The notes under the pieces were generated by a model. It was not told the DNA's origin. It did no database searches and saw only the letters and a program-made list of their open reading frames with translations. The translations under genes were made by a program, and so were the position numbers. From positions 1 through 31,652 of the IMG/VR virus record IMGVR_UViG_3300012920_006008: a stretch of 31,652 nt of DNA; one strand, 5' to 3'. Positions 1-6,741 of this stretch are shown here, piece by piece. Each line of letters begins with the position of its first letter. Position 1 is the first letter of the stretch. Source of the DNA: a virus.

Positions 1-242
1 ATACTGCTGTTGTACTGTTTAAATCTAGGATCATCGGGATTAACAGCATTAGCATAATATCTCCAATGTATATCCTTATCTTTTGGATCATTGACTTTAC
101 CATAGCAGGCTAACTCAGCTATTTCATATTTTTCTGTTTTGTGTAATCTACTTAATATTTCTTTAGTATAAGTACCAAAACCTGAACTGAGAAAACTAGC
201 CTCAGATACCATTAAAATTTTTAATTTATTTGATGATGACAT
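1..242 (-). CDS. Glycosyltransferase, GT-B-like, N-terminal part (runs off left edge)
   Basis: About 80 residues are visible from an ATG at 242-240; the frame stays open to position 1, so the gene continues outside the window. The N-terminus reads MSSSNKLKILMVSEASFLSS and then GFGTYTKEILSRL. A basic start followed by a hydrophobic beta strand and a Gly-rich turn before a helix is the usual opening of GT-B (GT4-like) glycosyltransferases, whose first Rossmann domain binds the acceptor. It lies 64 bases downstream of ssb, behind a hairpin, so it is probably outside the ssb transcript. No strong Shine-Dalgarno sequence is seen before the ATG. The catalytic donor-binding half is not in view, so the family call rests on the N-terminus only. 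Confidence 0.55.
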   Translation of the reverse strand, partial: MSSSNKLKILMVSEASFLSSGFGTYTKEILSRLHKTEKYEIAELACYGKVNDPKDKDIHWRYYANAVNPDDPRFKQYNSS

Positions 243-264
243 AATTTACTTTTGTATAGAGAAT

Positions 265-285
265 GGGGGTACGCTTTGTACCCCC
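265..285 (-). terminator. GC-rich hairpin downstream of ssb
   Basis: GGGGGTAC (265-272) and GTACCCCC (278-285) form a perfect 8-bp stem with a 5-base loop, the most GC-rich short element in an otherwise AT-rich region. On the minus strand it lies about 20 bases past the ssb stop and is followed by ATTCTCTATAC, which is T-rich but not a clean U-run. It could be a factor-independent terminator for ssb or an RNA 3'-end stabiliser. Confidence 0.45.
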
Positions 286-299
286 TATTGTGAATCCCT

Positions 300-326
300 A
301 AGAAGCTTAAAATGCTACAGCTTCTT
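300..326 (-). terminator. Second hairpin overlapping the ssb stop codon
   Basis: AAGAAGCT (300-307) and AGCTTCTT (319-326) are perfect 8-bp inverted arms around an 11-base loop that contains the last sense codons and part of the stop of ssb. On the minus strand its 3' arm is T-rich. Together with the GC-rich stem at 265-285 it makes a tandem pair of hairpins at the end of the ssb transcript. Its role is inferred from position only. Confidence 0.35.
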
Positions 327-672
327 GTTCCTTCTTGTGACGAGAAAGCTTTGTAATCTTTGAAAAGTTATTTACCCTAACCTTTAAAGAGTTATGCTTT
401 ACGCCATCCTTTTCCCAAGAATCATTCCTTAATGATCCTTCTACCATTACTAGATCACCCTTCTTAAAGGATTCACCAATAATTTCAGCACCAGTATCCC
501 ACGCCTCGCATGGAACAAAAGTGGTAATCTTATCTCTTTCACCATTTGCCTTTGTGTATTCCCTAGACACAGCAATAGTAAAATTAACCACAGAAGTCTT
601 CTTGCCGTTAGTATTAACAGCACGAACTTCTGGATCACGAGCAAGATTTCCGCGTAGAATATTAATATTCAT
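307..672 (-). CDS. ssb: Single-stranded DNA-binding protein
   Basis: A 121-aa OB-fold SSB that coats single-stranded DNA at the fork. The family pattern is clear: MNINILRGNLARDPEVR at the start, VVNFTIAVSREY, a TTFVPCEAWDTGAEII stretch, and KKGDLVMVEGSLRNDSW for the later strands. It is shorter than cellular SSBs (about 170-180 aa) because it has almost no disordered linker. The tail is EQEAVAF: an acidic-to-hydrophobic end with a terminal Phe, a degenerate version of the bacterial DDDIPF tip that recruits partners. The ATG is well supported by AGGAG 6 bases upstream. It has its own near-consensus promoter (712-740) and is followed by two hairpins, so it is probably transcribed alone and strongly, as expected for a protein needed in many copies. 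Confidence 0.92.
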   Translation of the reverse strand: MNINILRGNLARDPEVRAVNTNGKKTSVVNFTIAVSREYTKANGERDKITTFVPCEAWDTGAEIIGESFKKGDLVMVEGSLRNDSWEKDGVKHNSLKVRVNNFSKITKLSRHKKEQEAVAF

Positions 673-711
673 ATAAAACTCCTAGTCTTTCTAAAAACCA
701 AACGATAACAT

Positions 712-740
712 ATAATACATCATCCACACAATGATGTCAA
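712..740 (-). promoter_or_regulatory. Sigma70-type promoter for ssb
   Basis: On the minus strand TTGACA (740-735) is separated by exactly 17 bases from TATTAT (717-712). The -35 is a perfect match and the -10 matches TATAAT at 5 of 6. Predicted start of transcription is near 705, about 33 bases before the ssb ATG. The TGA stop of the upstream polymerase gene (739-737) lies inside the -35 box. The spacer end and -10, ATGATGTATTATA, match the promoter at 22695-22723 closely. Confidence 0.78.
718..736. repeat. Inverted repeat in the spacer of the ssb promoter
   Basis: CATCAT (718-723) and ATGATG (731-736) are perfect 6-bp arms around a 7-base centre. The dyad fills the whole spacer between the -35 and -10 boxes of the ssb promoter, a common place for a repressor or activator site. 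No protein is known to bind it; an operator is an inference. Confidence 0.4.
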
Positions 741-2350
741 GTTTTGGGTATAAATGCCTTTTCTACAATAAAAGAGTCTCCTGAACGATTCTTTTTACCT
801 TTCACAATTATAATATTGTTGTCAAATAAAACATTTCTGTATTTATTATAAGCCTCTGGAAAAAATATTACACTGTCAATGATCCCATAGCTGTCGCTTA
901 AAGAAACAAAAGCCATCTCTGATCCAGGATTTTTGCCAGATTTAGTTTTGGTAACACTAACACTGGTTACTTCACCACAAACGATCAGTTCATTTAATAA
1001 AGTATTCTTAAACTCTTTACAGTTGCAATTAGTCATACTTACATCGTACATATCTACTTTAGAGCAGGTTATGCTACATCCTAATATTTCATCTTCTGAA
1101 TCAGATATCCACTCTGCACTATCTTCTAAAGAATATGGAGGTTTTTCTAAAGAGTCAATTAGACCTCCAATAATTTTCTTTCTTCTAGAAATTAGCTTAT
1201 GTTCATGTAAAAGTTTATATAGACATTCATACAAATTTTTACACTTGTCTAGATGTTGTATCACAAAAGACGCTTCTTTTTTAGTTAATTCATTTATAAG
1301 ACTATACTCAAACAGCATAGATGTTCTAGTCTTTTTTAAGAAATCTAATCCACCACTTTTTATTAAAGCCTTAGCAGCTGTAGAATTTATATTATTAATT
1401 ACATGAAACAACATGGAACACCAATCTAAACTATTAATGTCTAGATTATTTTCCTCTACAGTGTTTACTAATTTTTTATATACGGATTTACCAAAGCCCT
1501 TAATATCTGTAAGACCAAAATAAATTTTCTTATTTTTCATGATAAAGAATTGATTTAAATTCCTGATATCAGGTACAGCAACATTAATGTCCATTTCATT
1601 CGCATTCTGCACTAATGCTTTGATCTCTGCTTTAGGATCGATTTTATCTTTAGCAAATCTTAGATAAGAAGCAAAAAAGATTTTAGGAAAATGAGCTTTA
1701 GTATAAGCAGAAAGATACGCATTCATTGCATAGCTGACCGCATGACTTTTATTAAAACTATATCTTTGGCTTTTTTCAATCCATCCAAATATTTCTTCTG
1801 CTTCATCATTGGCTACAATTTTTAATTTTTTAGCACCCTTGATAAACTTCTTTTTAAGTTTTGCCATTTCTTCGGGTTTCTTTTTACCAATAGCTTTTCT
1901 TAAATTGTCAGCTTCTTGCAGATTAAAACCAGCAATATTTTTAGCAATACGCATAGCTTGTTCTTGATAGATCATTTCTCCATACGTAGTTTTTAAACAA
2001 TCTTCTAAAGCAGGATGGTAGTAGTCTACTGATTCATCACCATTCTTTTTGTCTATATAGTGATTGCTAACACTTTTACCATCACGAACAGCTTCAAGGC
2101 ATCCCGGCCTAAGAATGGATATAAGTGCAGAAAGTTGTTCTATGTTTTCTGGTTTTAGTTTTTTAGACATAGATTTACCAAGTCTAGATTCTAATTGAAA
2201 ACAACCTTTTGTGTTGCCTTCAGAAATCAATTCCCAAGTTTTAGGACATTCCAAATTTATAGGACTATGAATAGGATCAAATTGAATTTTTAAATTCTCT
2301 TCATCCAAAACATCAAAAGAACAACCACAAGAATACTGATATTTTTTCAT
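737..2350 (-). CDS. dnaE: DNA polymerase III alpha subunit, C-terminal half (fingers, HhH, OB)
   Basis: A 537-aa protein equivalent to the second part of bacterial DnaE. GCFQLESR (49-56) matches the start of the fingers domain, LRKAIGKKKPEEMAK (150-164) and FNKSHAVSYA (199-208) are fingers motifs that contact the incoming nucleotide, FGLTDIKGFGKSVYKKLV (278-295) is the helix-hairpin-helix, and residues 456-537 form the OB fold. It has no palm, so no catalytic aspartates: these are in the gene at 3222-5096. Compared with cellular DnaE it lacks the C-terminal tau-binding domain, and no canonical QxxLF clamp motif is seen where E. coli has one. The first ~30 residues carry a Cys-Gly-Cys (8-10) not found in cellular DnaE. 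TAATG overlap with the exonuclease gene. The split leaves no conserved block missing, so both halves probably associate. Confidence 0.9.
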   Translation of the reverse strand: MKKYQYSCGCSFDVLDEENLKIQFDPIHSPINLECPKTWELISEGNTKGCFQLESRLGKSMSKKLKPENIEQLSALISILRPGCLEAVRDGKSVSNHYIDKKNGDESVDYYHPALEDCLKTTYGEMIYQEQAMRIAKNIAGFNLQEADNLRKAIGKKKPEEMAKLKKKFIKGAKKLKIVANDEAEEIFGWIEKSQRYSFNKSHAVSYAMNAYLSAYTKAHFPKIFFASYLRFAKDKIDPKAEIKALVQNANEMDINVAVPDIRNLNQFFIMKNKKIYFGLTDIKGFGKSVYKKLVNTVEENNLDINSLDWCSMLFHVINNINSTAAKALIKSGGLDFLKKTRTSMLFEYSLINELTKKEASFVIQHLDKCKNLYECLYKLLHEHKLISRRKKIIGGLIDSLEKPPYSLEDSAEWISDSEDEILGCSITCSKVDMYDVSMTNCNCKEFKNTLLNELIVCGEVTSVSVTKTKSGKNPGSEMAFVSLSDSYGIIDSVIFFPEAYNKYRNVLFDNNIIIVKGKKNRSGDSFIVEKAFIPKT

Positions 2351-3036
2351 TACTTAAACGAGTCCTTAAATTTAATATTAGCAGCCAATTTTCTATGTAA
2401 CTTCATAAATCTTACCATAATTTCCGCTGTGTCTCTAATATCTTTTACGGCATCATGAGCACCGTCTTTAGAGATACCAAAGTAATCTCTCAAAGAATCT
2501 AGTGTATAACTTTTTAATTCACTGTTCTGTTCAAACCAATAAAATACCAAATTCATTACATCTATTACATCTCTAGGATAAAATATATCTGTTTTACCTT
2601 CTTTGGTTACATTATCATATTTAACACTTAGCCTATCTATAATAGGTAGGTCAAATCTATATATGTTATATCCAGCAGCAATTGGTGCAGAGAACTTACT
2701 TTTTCTAGATGCTCTAGAATGATATTTAGAGAGATATTCTACAAACATTTTCCACGAGTGTTCCTGCGATGGATTGTTTCGCCACCTTTCCATAATATCT
2801 GCCTTAGAACAACCAGCGACCTTTGCATGAAAGTCTACTACATCTGTAGTATATTCAAAGTCAGGATCTTTAGCCAATGTCTCTGGTTTAAATTGTATAT
2901 TAAATTCAGAATTAGGAACAACCTCCAGCTTAATAGGATCCACAATAACAGAAGCCAGTTGTACTGGACTACAAGTATTTGGATCAACACCATCTGTTTC
3001 AAAATCAAAAACACAAATTTTATTATAATTAATCAT
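2350..3036 (-). CDS. dnaQ: DnaQ-like 3'-5' exonuclease (DEDDh)
   Basis: A 228-aa RNase-T/DnaQ-fold exonuclease, probably the proofreader of the adjacent polymerase. Motif I is FDFETDG with D11 and E13, motif II is GYNIYRFDLP with D129, and motif III is AHDAVKDIRDTAEIM with H194 and D199 (His-x4-Asp), so all DEDDh residues are present. It lies between the two polymerase halves: its start overlaps the end of the 63-aa gene by 8 bases and its TAA overlaps the ATG of the C-terminal polymerase half (TAATG). The order polymerase-N, small gene, exonuclease, polymerase-C suggests co-translation and assembly. Function in proofreading is inferred from this context; the exonuclease fold itself is clear. 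Confidence 0.9.
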   Translation of the reverse strand: MINYNKICVFDFETDGVDPNTCSPVQLASVIVDPIKLEVVPNSEFNIQFKPETLAKDPDFEYTTDVVDFHAKVAGCSKADIMERWRNNPSQEHSWKMFVEYLSKYHSRASRKSKFSAPIAAGYNIYRFDLPIIDRLSVKYDNVTKEGKTDIFYPRDVIDVMNLVFYWFEQNSELKSYTLDSLRDYFGISKDGAHDAVKDIRDTAEIMVRFMKLHRKLAANIKFKDSFK

Positions 3037-3220
3037 TTTTTTGTACCGTTATATCTTCGATAGGTTTGACCATAATTTTGTGATTAGTCTTAATATTTTG
3101 AGAATTTAACACTTTGCAACAACTAACTCTTTCGTCTGGGATTTTTTTAAGAACTCCCTCATTTAGATTGTTATCTATAGTAAATATAGTTCCCACTGAA
3201 ACTTCATGAAATTTTGGCAT
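3029..3220 (-). CDS. Small protein of unknown function, between polymerase halves
   Basis: A 63-aa protein not recognised as a known family. It is beta-rich by eye (FHEVSVGTIFTID, then KIMVKPIEDITVQK), with an adjacent Cys pair (residues about 34-35), and may be a small barrel. The ATG starts one base after the stop of the polymerase N-terminal gene and has GGAGAG a few bases upstream, inside that gene, which argues it is a real translated gene. Its end overlaps the exonuclease start by 8 bases. Lodged between polymerase-N and exonuclease, it is a candidate replisome accessory protein, but nothing in the sequence shows what it does. Confidence 0.65.
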   Translation of the reverse strand: MPKFHEVSVGTIFTIDNNLNEGVLKKIPDERVSCCKVLNSQNIKTNHKIMVKPIEDITVQKND

Positions 3221-3221
3221 T

Positions 3222-5096
3222 TTACTCTCCCTGTTTTAGTAAGTTTTGTATAGTCATAATTTTATCTAACATAGCCACACCAAGAATATCAAACTTAATA
3301 ATTCCAATAGATTCTAAGTCTTGCATCTCCATACCTGCTATCATTTGTTTATTTTTAGAATCATAGACCATAGGACACACTTGACTCAATGGCTCAGAAC
3401 TAATTGCGATCCCTGCTGCATGTTTTGATTGATTAGACTTAACACCCTCTAATCTTATAGCCTGTTCAAAACGTTTGGCAAGTGGACCTTGTAATTGTCC
3501 TTTTTTATCTATAGAACACCATTCTTTAATTTTATCTGAATTATTTTCTAATGTCCATCTGATAATCGAAGATTCTCCAGTAGTATCTTTCATTGTCTGT
3601 AAAGAATCAGCGATCTTAGCTTCATCAGGAATATTTTTAGTAATTTTATTCATCTCGTCAAACGATATGTTTCCATATACACGCAGTACATCCTTCAATG
3701 CACCCCGACCTTTAATAGTATTAAAAGTAATCATTTGAGAAACTTTATTTTCTCCATAGGTGTCTTTGATATATTGTATAATATCTTCACGTTTATTAAT
3801 AGGTACATCTACATCAATATCTGGCATCGAGACATGCTCTGCTGTATTACGTCCAGCATTATAGAATCTATCAAACATTAGGTTGTATTTTATAGGATCA
3901 ATGTTAGTGATACCAATTAAATAAGACACAAGACAACCAGCAGCACTACCTCTGCCAGGACCCGGTAGCCAGCTATTGTCACGAACATGATTCACGATGT
4001 CTTGCACAATTAGAAAGTAGCTAGAAAGGTCAGCGCCTTGTAGTACATCAAGTTCATATTTAATTCTATCTACATAAACGCCATGTTCAGACTCTGGTAT
4101 TTGTTTAGCTATTTTAGCTTTCCATCCATCTCTACATAATTGTCTTAAATACTCAGCGTCATCATAACCTTCAGGGCATGGAAATGGTGGCAGATTAGGT
4201 TTACTTAGAATATCGTATTCTTCACACATAGAATCTACCAAGTTAGTATTATCTATTTCTTCTTCGGTGTGCAGTTCTCTAATTTCTTCTTGTGATAAAA
4301 TATGAAAATTATCTGATGTAAAAAAACAACCCATAGGCACAGATTCATCTACGCTGAGTTTACGATTAATTTCTGGAAATGTAGTCTTAATATTATTACA
4401 CAATAATACTCTTTGATCTACAGCATCGCTTTTTCTACAATAGTGTGCATCTGGCGTACAAATAGTTTTTGTGTCTGTGAGATGAGCAAGCTCTCTGATA
4501 CAGTCTGTGAGGTGTGATTGAATTTCTAGATTTTCTTTGTCCATCAATTGTGATTCTAAAAAGAAATTTTCTTTACCAAAAATGTCTTTGTATTGATTAA
4601 TACAGTTTTTCCCTACTTTTTTCCAATCGGAAATAATAGTATCATTATCTACAAGTTTGTCAGCAAGAGTAGAACCTAAATGACCGCAGATACCTATCAT
4701 GTTTCCATCTATCATTTCACCTAGCTTTTTAAGATCTAATCTAGGTTTAAAGTAATAGTGTTCTGGCTTATTAGATTCTGAAACTACACGGACTAGATTT
4801 TTCCAACCCTCATAGTTTTTAGCTAGAACTAGAAAATGAGTAAGTGATCTATTTTCTTTTTCTTTAACAGTAGCATCACCATCAGATATGTATAACTCAC
4901 AACCCAATATGGGTTTAATGCCCTTTTTCTTCATAGCTGTATAGAATTTAATAGCCCCAGCTATATTACCATGATCAGTTAGGGCACAAGACTTTACTTC
5001 TATTTCTTCGCAGCGATCAGCAATTTGTTCTGGTTTGGATAACCCATCCAATAAACTGTACATACTGTGTACATGCAAAGGTATATATTTTTTCAT
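3222..5096 (-). CDS. dnaE: DNA polymerase III alpha subunit, N-terminal half (PHP, palm, thumb)
   Basis: A 624-aa protein matching the first half of DnaE. Residues 1 to about 270 are the PHP domain, with likely metal ligands H8, H10, D17, H42, E67, H87, H139, D216 and H218 all present. LPGPGRGSAAGCLVSYLIG (378-396) and MPDIDVDVP (424-432) are palm motifs with catalytic D426 and D428. SKHAAGIAIS (557-566) follows, and KFDILG carries the third catalytic aspartate, D603. The protein ends 21 residues later, in the loop that in E. coli joins palm to fingers; the fingers are encoded at 737-2350. Neither end of the break shows intein motifs. The next gene starts one base after the stop. The Shine-Dalgarno is weak (GGAATTT). 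Confidence 0.93.
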   Translation of the reverse strand: MKKYIPLHVHSMYSLLDGLSKPEQIADRCEEIEVKSCALTDHGNIAGAIKFYTAMKKKGIKPILGCELYISDGDATVKEKENRSLTHFLVLAKNYEGWKNLVRVVSESNKPEHYYFKPRLDLKKLGEMIDGNMIGICGHLGSTLADKLVDNDTIISDWKKVGKNCINQYKDIFGKENFFLESQLMDKENLEIQSHLTDCIRELAHLTDTKTICTPDAHYCRKSDAVDQRVLLCNNIKTTFPEINRKLSVDESVPMGCFFTSDNFHILSQEEIRELHTEEEIDNTNLVDSMCEEYDILSKPNLPPFPCPEGYDDAEYLRQLCRDGWKAKIAKQIPESEHGVYVDRIKYELDVLQGADLSSYFLIVQDIVNHVRDNSWLPGPGRGSAAGCLVSYLIGITNIDPIKYNLMFDRFYNAGRNTAEHVSMPDIDVDVPINKREDIIQYIKDTYGENKVSQMITFNTIKGRGALKDVLRVYGNISFDEMNKITKNIPDEAKIADSLQTMKDTTGESSIIRWTLENNSDKIKEWCSIDKKGQLQGPLAKRFEQAIRLEGVKSNQSKHAAGIAISSEPLSQVCPMVYDSKNKQMIAGMEMQDLESIGIIKFDILGVAMLDKIMTIQNLLKQGE

Positions 5097-5113
5097 ATTT
5101 TAAATTCCAAAAG

Positions 5114-6112
5114 TTATTCTGCACTTCCCGGAGCCTTGTAGTGTCCTATATTATAACCGGGAGCTTGATACTGGTCAATCACATTATCCATACCTTTTAT
5201 GCTTATATCATGTTTTATTTGTTCACATATAGTCATATTCTCGCCCATATTAGTTAATTGATCTTCTCTATATTCTACTATCGGTAAATGCTCTGAACCT
5301 TCATAAGTATTTTTGCCAAAATGACATAGCTTAGTGCATTTCCAGCTTTTATTAAGTTTTGGGTTTTGACTGTTTTTAATATCTTCAAATTTCTTTTTGA
5401 GCATCATCTCTACTTGAAATATATTAGCTTCAGTGAAATTTACAGAAAACATACCTCCATCATTAATAAAGTCAATAGACACCATTATATTATCGATGTC
5501 TGGATATAATTTTTTGATAGCATAATAATATAACATAAGCTGAGGATCGTTATGTAATTTACTTAATGTTTTTTCTTGACCTGTTGCCCAATCTAAACGT
5601 CTACCAGTTTTCCAATCAATAACTTCATAAGTATTGTCATTAACTTTAGTAATTAAATCTATCGTACCTTTAATAGATAGTTGACCCTCTAAGTGTCCTT
5701 CTTTAGTATCATAGCTATATTTAGCCCAAGGCTTATCAATTGTAATATCAAAATGTTGTTCAGGTTCTACGATCTCTCTGTTTCGAGGATCGAACATACC
5801 ATTACCATATTCTATAGCTTTGTAAACCCATTTGTCACAATCCTTAAAGTCTCTGTCTGTCCATTTGTGATGAGTAAATTGAGATGTATAATAGTGATAT
5901 ACTTGTTCATTAATTGTATTAAGATTATAGTTCGTAATATCAACAGGACCTATAATATCATCTTCAAAATATCTATTGTTGTTTTGCTGGTTTAGTTTAA
6001 TAAATGCTAATATCTCCAACACCTTATGAACAATAGTACCCTTATCTGCTTTTTTATTAGAGGGTGATCTTTGACCTAAATTGTATTCTATAAAATATTG
6101 CATAGGACACAT
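5114..6112 (-). CDS. RecB/Cas4-like PD-(D/E)XK nuclease
   Basis: A 332-aa nuclease of the PD-(D/E)XK RecB-type family, probably trimming DNA ends in replication or recombination. Visible are GTIVHKVLE with H29, KGTIDLI with D152, the catalytic EVIDWKTGRR with D166 and K168, and the following DPQLMLYYYAI helix (Q191 and tyrosines). Cysteines C2, C259, C263 and C296 resemble the one-plus-three arrangement of iron-sulphur nucleases such as AddB and Cas4, though the last spacing is unusually long. The coordinates use the first ATG (6112), but this starts only one residue before the CPMQYF motif, which in relatives is preceded by ~15 more residues; the frame is open upstream and encodes YIRSSSYGTHS. 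Translation may begin at ATT 6157-6155, 8 bases after an AAAGGA. Confidence 0.83.
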   Translation of the reverse strand: MCPMQYFIEYNLGQRSPSNKKADKGTIVHKVLEILAFIKLNQQNNNRYFEDDIIGPVDITNYNLNTINEQVYHYYTSQFTHHKWTDRDFKDCDKWVYKAIEYGNGMFDPRNREIVEPEQHFDITIDKPWAKYSYDTKEGHLEGQLSIKGTIDLITKVNDNTYEVIDWKTGRRLDWATGQEKTLSKLHNDPQLMLYYYAIKKLYPDIDNIMVSIDFINDGGMFSVNFTEANIFQVEMMLKKKFEDIKNSQNPKLNKSWKCTKLCHFGKNTYEGSEHLPIVEYREDQLTNMGENMTICEQIKHDISIKGMDNVIDQYQAPGYNIGHYKAPGSAE

Positions 6113-6150
6113 AGAATGTGTTCCATATGAGCTACTTCTGATATATGTGA

Positions 6151-6741
6151 CTATAATGGTAATATTCCTTTATCTATTAGAAAGTCATGAATAATTTCGT
6201 TTTGCTTTCCAATAGTTAAGTCACCATTATTAATGACTAAATCAAAATTCAATGCGTCGTATTGACTAGCATCTAAAGCTGCCTCACTTGCATGTTCTGA
6301 ATTGTACGGATTTCTATTAAGTTTGATAACCAAACCACCAGCATTTTGAATAGCATCAACTTCGTTGGGAAATCTACAGTCTGCTATTACCGCTAGATCA
6401 GGTTTTTCTAAATTAATCTTTTTAATAGTGGCTCCAGCCCAAACGTCATGCTGTATTTTTCTAAACACATCAGTTCCTACATATTGCATAACTTCTCTGG
6501 CTGTCATCTTCTTATCTGTGTCAGGCCAATAACAATCTACCAATTCATTTTTAGAATCATCGTTACCATAACACTGATGATAAGTTAGTCCAAATATATT
6601 CATACATACATCTTTTTTTAAAGGATCAGCAAAATTATATATTTTACCTACTCCTAATCCACGATTTTCAAAAATGTTTTTAACAAATTCCGCAGATGTA
6701 GTTTTACCTGATTGTTTTCTACCAGCAAAAGCTATAATCAT
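6151..6741 (-). CDS. Deoxynucleoside monophosphate kinase (T4 gp1-like)
   Basis: A 196-aa P-loop kinase that phosphorylates dNMPs to dNDPs, supplying precursors from degraded host DNA or from dCMP-deaminase products. The Walker A is GRKQSGKTT (7-15). The family-specific blocks are MQYVGTDVFRKI (85-96) with the following VWA, and IADCRFPNEVDAI (119-131). Length is close to the usual phage enzyme (about 200-240 aa). The start overlaps the primase stop as ATGA. The gene's last codons contain AAAGGA, which could be the Shine-Dalgarno for the upstream-extended nuclease that follows. Together with RNR and dCMP deaminase it forms the nucleotide-supply set of this phage. Confidence 0.9.
   Translation of the reverse strand: MIIAFAGRKQSGKTTSAEFVKNIFENRGLGVGKIYNFADPLKKDVCMNIFGLTYHQCYGNDDSKNELVDCYWPDTDKKMTAREVMQYVGTDVFRKIQHDVWAGATIKKINLEKPDLAVIADCRFPNEVDAIQNAGGLVIKLNRNPYNSEHASEAALDASQYDALNFDLVINNGDLTIGKQNEIIHDFLIDKGILPL

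Noticed and set aside
933-1406. Plus-strand open frames opposite the polymerase, exonuclease, RNR and fibre genes.
   Set aside because: They lie opposite well-supported genes, lack ribosome-binding sites and have no family resemblance.
3200-5096. A split intein joining the two polymerase halves.
   Set aside because: The N-half ends LLKQGE with no intein N-motif and the C-half begins MKKYQYS with no terminal HN plus Cys/Ser junction; other genes lie between.
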